A program made the translations under genes and the position numbers. Of a stretch of DNA of 64,000 bases, positions 12,141 through 23,429 are shown piece by piece. Every line of letters starts with the position of its first letter. The first letter of the stretch is position 1. The DNA comes from Bidens hawaiensis. Lineage: Eukaryota > Streptophyta > Magnoliopsida > Asterales > Asteraceae. Under the pieces are notes generated by a model, which was not told where the DNA came from, did not search any database, and was given only the letters and a program-made list of their open reading frames with translations. The DNA lies in NCBI GenBank assembly GCA_021521415.1, contig JAIQDT010006492.1:62001-126000 (forward strand), written 5' to 3'.

Positions 12141-12700
12141 AGACTAAGTGATTCAAGTAATTTAAAGACAAAGAGCACGAAACGAGAGGGTGTTTGTTAG
12201 TGCACGGATTTGGTCGTCTCGAGTCTTTGTAATCGTTTGTAATTTATTATTATTTTAATGTAATGCTATTTTAGTAATTACAAGTCCATTCGTTAAGTTT
12301 TATGTAGTCATTCGTTAAGTATGTTTAACGAATGATAGTTATTATGTTATTCGTGTCCATTCGTTAAGGATGTTTAACGAATGGACCTTAATCGTTATTG
12401 ATACGTATCCATTCGTCATGGAATGTTGCCGCATGGGGTATAGCGAATAGGTCATTTGCTATATCATTTTGTTATTTAATGTAATGAAGGCGAATGAAGG
12501 TCATTCGTTACGAAATGTGTAACGAATGACATTCGTCTTCTATATATAGGCTGATCCAGCCTGCTTAATTTAAGTGTTGTTTAAGTATTTTCTCTCTAAG
12601 CCGTTACTCTGCCCGTTTACTCACTCACACACTTCGTTCATTAACGTATCAATCACACACGTGTATCAGATAACTAGATTCGTAAGTTAATTGATATGAA
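12141..12700. promoter_or_regulatory. Second ATTCGTTA motif cluster followed by a TATA box
   Basis: CATTCGTTA-type motifs in both orientations run from about 12285 to 12535. They end just before TATATATAGG at 12541 and a pyrimidine-rich leader (CTCTCTAAGCC, CACTCACACAC). Motif array, TATA box and leader have the order of an LTR U3-R-U5 or a plant promoter reading right. No gene follows within the next kilobase, so an LTR is the more likely reading. Confidence 0.45.
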
Positions 12701-12978
12701 TTGGTCAATAGACTGTTGCTCAAGCTCTCTCACTCATGAATTAATACACCCACACTTAATCAAGAGAACTAATATATCATTTATGGTATGTTTTGAATTT
12801 ATACTCTGGCATGGATATAACACATCAAACATCGGTAGAAAGTCTTCTACAAATATTTTTTTAAGTTTTGCGGCAAATATTGGGAAATTATCTTTTTCTT
12901 CTTTATAGATGTATTATTCTTTAACCTGGGTTATCTTTATTTGCTATACATGTTATCTTTCTTTCTTAATAACTTTTA
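12701..12978. other. AT-rich intergenic DNA, nothing recognised
   Basis: There is one short open frame without recognisable similarity. The last eight bases before 12987 form the left target duplication of the next element. Confidence 0.4.
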
Positions 12979-12986
12979 CTTTCTTG

Positions 12987-13718
12987 CAGGGGCGGATCTA
13001 CGTATGGATTTACGGGTTCACAGGAACCCATTGACTTTCGGAATTTTAATAGAAAGCATATATAAAAATCTGGAGTGAACCCATATATTTTTGTGAAGTA
13101 AACCCATTTTCATGATTGAATATTTGTTCCAGTGGTAGATCCATTTTATATTTAAGGTGTGGTTTCCTGTTCGAGTCTCCCCTCTATCATTTTGTATGAT
13201 TTTTTTAGTTTTTAAACAACACTGATATCAATAATGGGGTCTTGCATTCCTCACATCCAATTATCCAACACTATGCAGCCACATTTACAAGTCTATTTTA
13301 TTTCTACATTAGTTTTTGTTTAATTAAAATATGATGTTTCGGTTATTGTTTGGCTTAGGGAATAGTTGATGTTTGTCAAAGTTCTTTTATTTTCTCTGGT
13401 CAAATTTGACAAAAAGCGAAGACGGTTTAAAAGAATATTGTTTTGTTTAGAATGCAAAGAAAAAAAAATATGTATATAATTATGAAATTAAAAATACCCG
13501 TTTAACGGATGAGTATAAAACTAGTTTCCAATGACCTCGTGATTTTATTGCGTGTTTTCTAATATTAAATTCTTTAATTACGATATCATATTTTATATTG
13601 TTCTCTAACCCGACACGATCTGACCCAACCGGCCCAAAAAATTTAGCTTTTGGTTGTGCGAAATTTGACCACCAAAAACAAGTGAACTCATAGAAAAAAA
13701 ATCCTGGATCCGCCACTG
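12987..13718. mobile_element. hAT-like non-autonomous transposon (732 bp)
   Basis: The ends are imperfect inverted repeats: left CAGGGGCGGATCTA, right (complement) CAGTGGCGGATCCA. They are flanked by an 8-bp near-perfect direct repeat, CTTTCTTG (12979-12986) and TTTTCTTG (13719-13726). An 8-bp duplication and CA-starting short TIRs with GGCGGA fit the hAT superfamily. No transposase is encoded. Transcription direction is unknown. Confidence 0.75.
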
Positions 13719-14009
13719 TTTTCTTGCAAATTTTGTTTTGGATAGAAAAGTTTTTATAAAAAAAGGTAAAAGATCAAAATAACAATAAAAGCCCCTCTAG
13801 ATTTTTCACTTGTGATGCAAACGAGCTAAGTTAATTTGAGCTAATAGAAATCTGCGAGCTAAAAGCTTGAATCAACTTGAGTTAAACGAGTTAGCTTAGA
13901 AATAACATGTATAATAAATGAGCTCGAGCTCACGCTTCACTTTTCGAGTTCAACTAGGAAACGAGTCTGTCATTTATATAAAATTTTCACGTATTAAATA
14001 TTTATTTGG

Positions 14010-14657
14010 GATATTAGTTTTTAATACTCTCAAATATCAGTTTCACCTGTTGGCTTATCATACTCTCAACTTTCAGTTTGCTACCTATCACTCATAAGTC
14101 ACCATATTTGTTTTTGTCACTATATCATTAACAGACGACTAACGTTATTAGTGGAATCTCGTCAAAAATCATACCAAATTGCTAGATGCACTTCACAATC
14201 TGGCGAATCCCGATTTTTAGCGAAGCAAACGATTGGAAATAGAGAAGAGAGAGGCGGCGCGGCTAGGGTTTCTAGCAAATCCTGATTTTCCGACGAAGTA
14301 AACGATCAAAAACAGAGAAGAGGGAGGAGAGACGGCTAGGGTTCCGCCGTAGCCAGCGGTGATCTCTTATTTAGGGTGGTTTGAATATCTACCGAAGGAG
14401 GCTGCAACAACTCCAGAGACCTATTGACACAAAGTGAGGACCAATCGATAAGATGCAAGTGCGTTCCGACAGTTGTGAAGTGCATATGGCAATCTGGTAT
14501 GATTTCCGACGAGATTCTACTAGCGACATTAGTCATCTGCTAGTGAAAGAGTGACAAAAACAAATTTGGTGAAATTTGGGAGTGGTATGTAACAAATCTA
14601 AAGTTGAAAGTGTTATCAACCAACAAGTGAAATTTGAAAGTATTAAAAGCCAATATC
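14010..14657. mobile_element. Fold-back / Mutator-type MITE with ~190-bp inverted repeats
   Basis: The left arm (14010 to ~14205) and the right arm (~14470-14657) are inverted copies of each other at roughly 80-85 % by eye, both starting GATATTRG and including GTTTTTGTCACT and CATACCA. The central part has two diverged direct copies of a GGCTAGGGTT-containing segment (about 14220-14345). I found no clear target duplication, so MULE-like MITE and generic fold-back element are both possible. It encodes no transposase. Confidence 0.65.
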
Positions 14658-15639
14658 GCTATCTATTTACATGATAATTGTCATTGAGATAAATTTATGA
14701 TACGAATAATTAGATAGTACCTCCTTTGTTAAATAACTAAAACATACAAATAACTAGTAACTATTATTACTCTGTAATTTTAAACTAGAGTACTTACACT
14801 ACAAAATAATGAAATAGAGTAATAATAATTACTTTTGTTTAAAATTAAAATATAAAGTAATAATTACTCTAGTTATTTATATAAACAAATAAACTCATAA
14901 ACCATTTCGGCCACAATTTTTTTTATCACTCTTTATTCAATATAGTCACTATACACACACTCAACTTATAAAAAAGTGGAATGCTTATAAGAAAAGCGTT
15001 AAAAAAATATAGACCCAAGAGTTGGGTTAAATCGATACAAACGATTACGACCCAACCGCCAATTACGACCCAACCGCCAATTAGCCAAAATTTTCCGAGC
15101 CAATAGAGCACATGCTAAGTGAACCTGATCCAATTAAAACCGCCCCATCCGAACCTGAGCCCATCACTTTTCTCTACAAAGCCCAAGCTAAAATCTGCAT
15201 ATTCAATTTTCTAGGGGTCAATTTGGTCTACAAGATTCGATAATCTGAACCCGATAACCACCCCCCCCCCCCGGCCCCCGAGATAAGCCCTACCTTTAGA
15301 TATATATTTCTAAACAAATTGACTTCGAGTTTAGACAACCTTGGGATGGCTCGGTGGCTCTATGTATTTACACCCTTATTTTTATCAAGTGTAGTTTATA
15401 ATTCTGAACCAATCAATCAAAGCTCGTAATTAATTATTATATTGAATTTATGTTTCAATAATTTTAAACTTTGTCTTGGTTTGAACCCAAAATAAGCATA
15501 TACCCCTATCAACAGGGGAGCGAACATTATAATAAGTACGATTTTTGTAGGAATGATAAAAAATAATCTAGACCATTAATTTTGAATTTGAATTATTGAA
15601 ATTAGCTTGAAAAAAAAATAAGTATAAAACAAGGGAAAT
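14658..15639. other. AT-rich intergenic DNA with a C-homopolymer
   Basis: No gene or element end is recognised. A run of C at about 15260-15272 sits in otherwise ordinary sequence. Confidence 0.4.
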
Positions 15640-16300
15640 GGCAAAAAATGAATAACACATATTGATGACTTTCTCTTCCAACATACAAGACACATGTCAA
15701 CTCTCTCATCGTTTAAAACATCCATAATTTTTTATACGATATCTTTTTTTAAAAAAAAAAAACCTTAATAATGAGCGTTTTTTTATTTTTAATATAAGTA
15801 CCATATTGTTATAAAAAAATTTAGTGGGTTTTTTATACATTATGTTTTTTCTTCATTGTGTTTTATCCAATTATGTTTTAGCATAGTGTTTTTTCCATTG
15901 TGTTATACAACTGTGTTTTTGTCATTGTATTTTTTTTTCATAGTATTTTTCCATTGTGTTTTATAAATTGTGTATTTTTCATAATGTTATTCATCGTGTT
16001 TTTTCCGGTGGCCATTTTCCGATGACCATTTACCGGTAATTGTTTTTGGTGACTTTTCGGTGATTTTTCCGGTGGTTTTTCTCCAGGATTGTTTGGCGGT
16101 GACTTTCCGACGACTTTTCCAGCGAAATTTTCAGAGAATTTCCGAAGAGGTGGTGGCGGTGGGTGACGGTGGTGGTGGAGGTGGGCGATGGAGTGGTGGT
16201 GATTGTAGGAGATGAGTGAAGGTGTGAGCGGGCTGTTGAAATTAATGTAAGTGAGTTTTTGAAATGAAGGGAAGTAAGTTTTCAATATTAAAGTAGTAGA
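15640..16300. repeat. Diverged partial copy of the CATTGTGTTTT fold-back family
   Basis: From 15640 to about 15990 the sequence parallels 17757-18060: GACTTTCTCTYC...ACATRCAAGACACATGTCA, then an A-run, a T-run and repeated CATTGTGTTTT. A GT-rich tract with many GGTGGT steps (16144-16205) follows. The right arm of this copy is not recognisable, so it is taken as truncated. Confidence 0.5.
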
Positions 16301-16304
16301 CTAA

Positions 16305-17227
16305 GGTTGTGTTTGTTTTTGCTTATGAGGTCTGTAAGGAGCCTATGTATGCGGGCACGCAGACATAAGCTCTTGAAGGCTGTTTGTTTTTTTTTAATCT
16401 GAAAACTGCTTTTATTGTCTTAAAAAATAAGCTTTTTCACCATATTCACACATTTTCACACTTCTTAACATCATACCAAGTACCAACACCCAACGTCCAA
16501 CACCACCACCTCCCACTGTCCGCCACCATCCACCGTCCGCCGTCACCACCACCACCGTCCACCACCACCACCCATCGTCTGCCGCCACCACCACCGTCCA
16601 CCACTACCACCCACCGTCCGCCAACACCACCGTCAAGCACTCACCACCGTTAACCACCCATCACCATCACCACCACCACCCCCGTCGGCTACAACTACAG
16701 TCCACTACCACCACCATCCACCACCACCACCCACCGTTCGTTGCCACCACTATCCACCGCCACCACCCACCGTCCGCCCCACCACCATCCACCACCGCCA
16801 CCACCCACCGTCCGCCCCACCACCATCCACCACCCCGCCACCACCACCACCACCCGCCACAACCATCCACCACCACCATTGTCCACCACCACCCATTGTC
16901 GGCAACCATCACCGTCCACCACCACAACCGTCCATCACCACCACCCACCGTTCACCGCCTACCACAATCATCTACCACCACCCACTTCCATAATTCGTAC
17001 ACCACTACCAATTATTTTAGCAGTCTACAAACGTTAAATGACTCTATTTACTGTAATATATATGATAGGTAACTAATTTTTAGCTTATGTAGACGATTTT
17101 CAGTTTATAAAACAAACAATATTATATTTTCAGATTGCAAACCTTCAGACCACATCTTCAATTGCAGACACTAAATCAGATGAAATCAGATTATAGACAT
17201 ATTTTGTCTTCAAAAACAAACAACACC
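16305..17227. mobile_element. PIF/Harbinger-like element enclosing a CCACCA tract
   Basis: The ends are GGTTGTGTTTGTTTTTG (16305) and, on the other strand, GGTGTTGTTTGTTTTTG (17227), differing at two positions. They are flanked by the 3-bp direct repeat TAA at 16302-16304 and 17228-17230. TAA/TTA duplications are typical of PIF/Harbinger elements. Inner subterminal sequence also pairs (AATCTGAAAACTG near 16399 against CAGATTGCAAACC near 17132). There is no transposase; the centre is a simple-sequence tract. Confidence 0.6.
16494..16985. repeat. Degenerate (CCACCA)n / CCACCGTCC microsatellite tract
   Basis: About 490 bp are composed of CACCAC, CCACCGTCCGCC and similar units. Long open frames on both strands here (Pro/Thr/His-rich or Trp/Val/Gly-rich) are products of the repeat and not genes. 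Confidence 0.9.
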
Positions 17228-17230
17228 TAA

Positions 17231-17559
17231 AATACCTTCCTATTTAATCTTGTTAAGAAAATCAAACTTCTTATTTCAACATAACACTGCAATTAATATA
17301 CGTAGAGGCCGAAGCCTGTCCTTTGTTTTCTTCGTTTAGTTGTTGGGCCTAGAAGGACATGATCCAATAAGTCGGCCTGATCCTTTTCCACACCCACAGT
17401 CACAGTGGCCTAAAGGTCGGCCCAATAGGCTGCTTTGTTTCTTTCCTTGCTTCTTTTAACATAAGAACCATTTTTTTAAATTGTTTCCTTATTTTTTTTA
17501 CAACTAAACACAAGATATGACGGGTAAAATTCTGTGATCTCGGTGGTGATCATTTGTTT
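17231..17559. other. Intergenic DNA, nothing recognised
   Basis: There is no coding or element signature. The stretch GTTTCCTTATTTTTTTTACA near 17484 has a related direct copy near 29608 on the far side of the MULE, consistent with a repeat that the MULE interrupted. Confidence 0.35.
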
Positions 17560-18714
17560 TAAATAAGGAAAGATAATTAAAAAATATATTATCATAATTT
17601 CAACATCTTTAGTAACATTTGAAAAGTATAATAGTATAGAGTAAAGTTAAAATACAAATTACAACAAAAATAAGAAGTGTGAAAATGATCTTAATCTATT
17701 GATCTTAAACTTGAATTGTGGAGATTAATTTAAAAATAAAAATTGATGAAAATGGCATGAAGGTAATAACTCACTTATGACTTTCTCTCCCCACATGCAA
17801 GACACATGTCAATTCCTCCATAATTTTAAAACGACTATAACTTTTTCATACGTCATTTTTTTAGAAATTTTTTTACCGTAATAACAAACGGTTTTTTTAT
17901 CTTTAATATGAATATCATATTGTTATATAAAAATAAAAAAAATTGGTGGGTTTTTGTTATACTGTGTTATTTGGTTGTCCAATGTGTTATTTTAATTGAG
18001 TTTATATGCATTGTATTATAGATTTTGGTCATTGTGTTTTTCAATTGTAACTTATCTTAAAGATAAAAATTAAAACAATAATTACGTAATTGTGTCTTTC
18101 TGCTCAACATTTGCCTTTTTACTTATTATTGTGTTTTAGTCATTATCTTCAATATTTACTTAATTTGAGAAAAATACTGTCATGTTCAATGTGCATTACG
18201 TTCAAGTCATTGTATAATATGTAGTTTCCATTGTGTTTTATGTCTAAGATCATTGTGTTATATGTATTTTACCATTGTGTCTTACGTTCCTAGGTCATTT
18301 TGTTATATGTATCAATTATTGTGTTTTACGTTTTCAGGTTAACGTGTAATATGTATTTATCATTGTGTTTAGCGTTAGATAATTTGTTGGTATTTTTCAT
18401 TACATTTACATATTAGTATTACACAATGGTGTTATTATTATTAAAAAAATACAATAATGAGTTGAAAGACACAATGGTGAATACACAATGACAAACACAA
18501 AGACACAATGACGAAAAAAGACACAATGGTAAGCAAAAAGACATAACGACGTAAATTTTTTTATTTTTATATAACAAAATCATACTCATATTAAAGACAA
18601 AAAAACGCTTCTTACAATTTTTTTAAAAAAAATTCATATGAAAAAATTATAAACGATTAAAAATGATGGGGAATTAACATGTAACTTACATCTGGAGAGA
18701 GAAAATGTTTACTA
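17560..18714. mobile_element. Fold-back element with CATTGTGTTTT motifs, cut by the MULE at its right tip
   Basis: The left arm (~17560-17960) pairs with a right arm at ~18540-18714 that continues beyond the MULE at 29258-~29400. For example GGTAATAACTCA (17761) matches the complement of the sequence ending at 18720, and GTGTGAAAATG (17685) matches CTCACACTTC near 29311. The interior holds many CATTGTGTTTT units and their complements ACACAATG (17950-18540). No ORF is present. It is unclassified; continuity of the right arm across the MULE independently supports the MULE boundaries. Confidence 0.55.
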
Positions 18715-18723
18715 TTACCTTTA

Positions 18724-18966
18724 GACATAATTACAGATGTTGTCCTTTATGTTTACATCAAATTTCACTGGTGGTCCTTTATCTTTCAATTTGATGTTTA
18801 TTATCCTTTACGTTTTAAAAAGTAATACCTTTTGTCCTTTAGGTCTAACCCAGTAAAAAAATATCGTTAAGTCCTGTCACGTGCTTCTCACGTGGGGGTA
18901 TTTCCGTCATTTCAAGTCCTTTATGATTTACCCCCATTAAAAACCCAATTCCACCCACCGATTTCC
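18724..18966 (+). repeat. MULE left terminal inverted repeat
   Basis: It matches the complement of 28996-29248 over its length with few differences, including TTTATGTTTACMTCAAATTT and CACGTGCTTCTCACGTGGGG. The GRF gene starts about 90 bases inside it, so the TIR probably carries that gene's promoter, as TIRs do in MuDR. Confidence 0.9.
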
Positions 18967-19057
18967 CCCGTTCTTTCAATAGGTAAAATTAGGGTTCCCA
19001 GAATCCCCAAATCCCAAATTCGATTCTTCCCCAAATCCATCCCAAATTCGATTCTTC

Positions 19058-19437
19058 ATGGTTTTCTGCAAATGTGGTAAAGAGGCAATCATCCTCACGT
19101 CATGGACACCCAAGAACCCGGGTCTCAGTTTCTACTCTTGTCTGAACCATGTAATGATTTGTTTGTTCGATCAAAGGTTTGAATGATAGTGGTCTGAAAT
19201 CAGGTTTTTTATGTCGAAACCCAGGATTCAAGATGTGGATTCATTGGTTGGTTTGATCAAAGGTGTGAAAGTTGCACGGACATCATTCCTGGTTTGATTA
19301 GGGCAAAGAACAAACTTGAAGATGCTCTTAAAAGTTGTGAAGGCAAACTAACTGCAAGTGAATCTAATGCAAAGAATCTGAAGAAGATGTTGGTTGTTAG
19401 CTGGCTAGGGTTTATATTTTATGTTATGTTCTTTTGA
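19058..19437 (+). CDS. GRF-type zinc-finger protein with C-terminal membrane segment (two exons)
   Basis: Exon 1 is 19058-19150 and exon 2 is 19225-19437, joined across a 74-base intron with a GT donor (CCAT|GTAATG) and an AG acceptor (CCCAG|GATTC). The product is 101 residues with no stop or frameshift. Residues 1-41 form a GRF zinc finger: Cys4, Cys6, Cys28 and Cys35, with TPKNPGLSFYSC and CGFIGWFD. The namesake Gly-Arg-Phe is Gly-Leu-Ser-Phe here. Residues 55-84 are charged and helical (possible coiled coil); residues 86-101 are a hydrophobic C-terminal anchor. GRF fingers generally bind single-stranded nucleic acid; this protein's role is unknown. It lies just inside the left TIR, convergent with the transposase, in the place mudrB occupies in MuDR. 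It was either captured by the MULE or is a normal second gene of this family. The start is the first ATG, giving the finger at the N terminus as in small plant GRF proteins. Confidence 0.75.
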
Positions 19438-19584
19438 TGCAAGTGCAATGTTGTTGTTTTAGTTTGTTAGGTAGGCCAGTTGTAAGTGCAAATATGCACA
19501 TAATTTGTATCTACCAAAATGATGTAATGTATCAACTTTTGTATCATAATGCTAGTGCCAACTTATGCACATATGTTTGTATCT

Positions 19585-19783
19585 ACACAATATAACCATA
19601 GTTGACTGCACATACAAGATGTTTATCCAATATGACCATACAAGATGTTTATCCAATATGACCATACAAAATCAAACTTCAACACAATATGACCATAGTT
19701 GACAGCACATAGTTAAACATACTTCAACTCAATATGACCATAGTTGACTGCACATAGTCAAACATACTTCAACATTATATGTC
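19585..19783. repeat. Short tandem repeats inside the MULE
   Basis: Units built on CAATATGACCATAGTTGACT and ACAAGATGTTTATCCAATAT repeat two to four times each with small changes. They lie between the 3' end of the GRF gene and the nested retrotransposon. No coding function is seen. Confidence 0.75.
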
Positions 19784-21804
19784 TGTCACACCCCAACCTA
19801 CGGCGGAAAAGTCGAGGCGCGAACTGATTGTCACAGCTCTCAAGGTTATTATCATGCACAATATAAGTTTCAATATTTATTTAATAATTTCAAATAAAAC
19901 AAATTTCTATTACAATATTCAAACAAACAACAAATATATCAAACAAATATAAATCATAGATAATATTGTCTCGTTAATATTTTCTTCTAGCATACAGCCT
20001 TACGTGATCTTCTAATTACTTCACATCACACGAAAACCTGCATATGCGTTGAAAATAAAGTAGTTTTATCAACACAAGGTTGAGTGAGCAACACACCAGT
20101 TTGAATGTACATATAGTAGTATAGTATAAAAATAACTAGTGCAATAAGTCATATGAGAATAACAAATTAACCAAATAAGCAAGTATAACTGAGATGTCGA
20201 GAAGCACAAAGGCTATAACGACTGGCATGATCATACTAGACTGAGATTATGTTGGACCTCTCCGAATGCGGAAGCATACAAAGCAAATAAGCACATAAAC
20301 AAGTAAGGTATAAGTTGTTAACACATAAGACAAAGTTGCAGTTTTGAGTATAAGTATATATGAGAAATACATTTACGCATATGTCCCCAAAACGTGGAAA
20401 AACAAGTAAAATACGGGAATGTGGTACTCACCTCGATAGAAGAACAAAGGATGATTAAGAAAATGAGAAGACGTAACAAGGTCACACGCGAACGTTAATT
20501 CCTAATGAGAAACGAGAGCAAACGAATACGCTTAAGTAAAGTACAAGATTTATTACGACGACTAGATAAACAATATTAAATTAATATAATAATATATATA
20601 TATATATATAAGAATTTATTATATAAAATAATTAGTTACATTAATAAAACATATCTTGAAAAATATTACTTTTAACTTTTATAAATATAAGTAATATATA
20701 GTTTACTTGATTTTATATTTATAAAGTTTTTAAATTATTATATACTTATATATATATATACACACACACACGAAAACAAAAACGAAAGCGAAAACGAGAG
20801 TTAAACGGGTATTACAAAGCATGTTTTTATTATAATAAACTTTATTAGTTATTATTATTAATATTAAGATAAAATGTTTAAAACAAATATAAAACAAGAA
20901 AAACCCAAACAAAACGGGGTGGCAGAGAGTCGAACCCGCGACCTTTGCCCCCACATACGCATATGTCAACCTGCTGGCCCAAGGGAAACATGCAACATAT
21001 GATCAGTTCGTTTATACATAACATACACAGGTTCTGACAAAGAACCCTCGAAATTCAAATTGATAAATCTGTTTACAATTAAACAAAACAAGTTTAGGGC
21101 TATTGATCTACATGTAATCGCGATCATAACCATATATGAAATTACCTGAAACGATGATTATAAGAGGTTCAATTGAGCATGAACATGGCCGACGATGGAG
21201 TTTGAAGAACAGTCATTCAAACAACTAAGAATATCAAATTAAGTATAGGGGAAGTGTTGGCGCCGATGTAAGGATGACGAGGACGGGTTTAATTGCATTA
21301 TAACATCTCGTTTATAAAGAATTGAAATTAGGGTTTTTAGTCGGTTTGATTATTAAGGAAAAAAATCAATATTGATATAATTAACATACTAGTAACGTCG
21401 GTTAGGCCGAGAATATCATAAGAAAAATAATTACAAGATCAGTTATCAATATAACGCGAAAATTGTGGTCCAAGACTTAACAAAATGATAATCGGGTTTG
21501 AAAAACGGATAATGGTTTGTTTTTGGGTCTTGGTAACCCGTTTAAGGTATATGGGTTATAACAAAATTGCAGTTTAGTCCCTTGGGGTTTAAGGTGGAAA
21601 CAAAATTGGGTAAGAGTTTAAGTTTGGGTTAAATTTGCATATAAATCAAAGTAGTTATATTGATATTAATTAAATATGATAAACAATTTTAATAAAATAA
21701 TATTAACTTTTATAACACGATACGTTTATCGATAAAATTTCTCAAACGTAAAATGAGTCGGGTCAATAAATAAAAATATTATTTTGGAAAACCGAGTTGT
21801 TACA
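19784..21804 (-). repeat. 3' LTR of the nested retrotransposon
   Basis: On the minus strand it starts TGTAACAACTCGG and ends GGGGTGTGACA. It is nearly identical to 24545-26572. It contains an (AT)n run at ~20590-20608 and a tRNA-like segment at ~20915-20985. An apparent 79-codon open frame at 20730-20969 spans that segment and simple repeats and is not credible. Confidence 0.9.
20915..20985 (-). repeat. tRNA-like (SINE-head-like) segment in the LTR
   Basis: On the minus strand a box-A-like GGCCAGCAGGTTGAC (20979-20965) is followed about 40 bases later by a box-B-like GGTTCGACTCT (20936-20926) and then a T-rich stretch. This is the internal RNA polymerase III promoter layout of a tRNA or tRNA-derived SINE. 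The cloverleaf is not complete enough to call a tRNA gene. The same segment is in the other LTR at ~25683-25752. Confidence 0.45.
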
Positions 21805-21822
21805 GTCTCCTCTACTTTAGGG
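21805..21822 (-). other. Polypurine tract of the nested retrotransposon
   Basis: On the minus strand CCCTAAAGTAGAGGAGAC immediately precedes the TG of the 3' LTR. The same tract, differing by one base, lies outside the other LTR at 26573-26590. Confidence 0.7.
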
Positions 21823-22574
21823 AATTTCGTCCCGAAATTAAAGAATACTATAACAACACATTAAATTTTAGAGAAAAATAAGATTGTAAAATATAATTTA
21901 AAAATTTGTCATAGCACAGAACTTTGAATAGTTAAAATAACGCTCAAAATGCAAATCCGATAAGGCCACTATATATAGGATGTACCAGCGGTGTATCCAC
22001 AATGTCCTTATCATTTTTACATTTGTACCTTATTCCAACCACATTCAATTCTTTATTATGACACACAACTTTACGCTTCATGATTTTCATGCTAGGAATT
22101 CGATAATTATATTCCAGACCATAATTATTGTTATCGTCGGATGGTCCACATGATTCGTCTCATCGTGTGGATTTTACAAAACGTTTTATTAAAAACATGA
22201 CTTTAAGGAAACAAAAGTTTTAAGGAGTTATAATTTAGAACACTAGAAAGTCACCAATGCTTAAAATAATTTCAAAAGTTGCAGTAAATTTTAATAAAGC
22301 AAAGAAATTTAAGCTGACTTTTAACGTAAAGATACAAGTATTTAAAGTTTAAGAATGGGTAGCGTATATATAGTTAAGATTAATGAAGGTAAATAAATAA
22401 GATAGAAGTATGCTTCAATAAACAATCTATTTAATCCAAAGAAACTTTATTTATTAGGTAGAAGATAAAAGTCCATAACTCAAAGCCATAAAGAGGCGTT
22501 TACAATACGTAATTAAGGAAAGACAAAAGAAAATAAGATAGGTAAAGGGAATAGCAAGGGTCTTCAATATCGTT

Positions 22575-23421
22575 GAGTAGCTTAATTGACGTGACTTGAG
22601 GCACAACGAGGAGTTGCGGGAGTAGGAGCAGTCGAGATAGATTGAATTGGGGTAACTCGAATAACGTGAGCTTGAACAGCTTGCAAGAATGTTGTTTGGT
22701 GGAAATATGTTTGGTAAGCTTGCGGTTGGGTTAAGTAAGGTTGACCTTGACTGATGGGAAGAGCTTGAGGGATATGAGGTTGATGGGGTTGAGCCTGGTG
22801 AGCATGGGTCAAGTAGTATGGTGTAGTCGTAGATTGGGCTTGATGAGCTTGGGTAAGTTGAGGGCACGCATTACGGAGATTATTTGGGTCCTTACAATGG
22901 TAGCAAGCATGGGTATTAGGAACACCAGGTTAAGCAAGAGGGGTAGGTTGTTGCGGGACAGCTTGTGCAGTAGGCGGAACACGGCATGTGTTAAAATGGC
23001 CATAAAGGTTACATTGGGTGCAGCGACGGCATAGGGATTTAACCGAGTGATGACGGTTACAAATAGAGCATGACGGAAAAGGACCGAGATAAGGTTTCTT
23101 GTTTGAGGAGGCTTGCGGGTGGGTAGGATTTTTTGCAGCAAGGTTCTTACGTTTCTTGTTGTGAGAATGAGTGGAGGTGGATGGTTTGCAGTCACTAGCA
23201 GAGGAATTAGTGGGAAAAGTTGAATCGGTTGCATTAATGTTTTGAATTTGCGTGACTATCCTAGGGATCGCAGCAGCTAACTCTTTGGCAATACAGGCAG
23301 CCATATTGTGGTCACGAGAACTAGACGATTGATGTTGAGGACGACGGTGATTTCTTAGATGAGACATTCTACAAGGATAAAAAAAAGATTTATTAGATGA
23401 ATGATGAGTTGAGGAAAACAT
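22575..23421 (-). pseudogene. Truncated gag of the nested retrotransposon
   Basis: The minus-strand frame at 23421-22930 contains MSHLRNHRRPQHQSSSSRDH, an AAAIPRIVTQIQNI motif typical of the N-terminal part of Ty3/gypsy gag, and a Cys/His-rich end (CSICNRHHSVKSLCRRCTQC, then HFNTC). After a stop (PTPLA-stop) the frame continues with a second zinc knuckle (CYHCKDPNNLRNAC, ~22900-22860) and a Gln/Pro/His-rich tail to about 22585. The capsid core normally found between the AAIP block and the knuckles is missing, so this is an internally deleted gag. Nucleic-acid binding by the knuckles is known of the family; function here is doubtful. Confidence 0.6.
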
Positions 23422-23429
23422 TAGGATAA

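Noticed and set aside
14336..14536. Open frame of 66 codons inside the fold-back element
   Set aside because: It overlaps the inverted-repeat arm and has no recognisable similarity.
15260..15272. C-homopolymer, with others at 29030-29042 (G) and 62037-62055 (C)
   Set aside because: Ordinary homopolymers that may also reflect sequencing or assembly; not counted as features of interest.
16412..17037. Several overlapping open frames rich in Trp/Val/Gly or Pro/Thr/His
   Set aside because: They are translations of the CCACCA/GGTGGT simple repeat, open on both strands for compositional reasons.
20730..20969. Open frame of 79 codons with a hydrophobic stretch (and its copy at 25517-25792)
   Set aside because: It lies inside LTRs across a tRNA-like segment and a CA/TA repeat, and differs between the two LTR copies.
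20915..20985. Possible tRNA gene
   Set aside because: Box A and box B are present but no acceptor stem or anticodon arm can be paired; treated as SINE-like.
22454..23234. Alternative minus-strand frames of 137 and 141 codons and a plus-strand frame at 22741-23034
   Set aside because: They overlap the gag remnant; only the frames with the AAIP block and zinc knuckles make sense.
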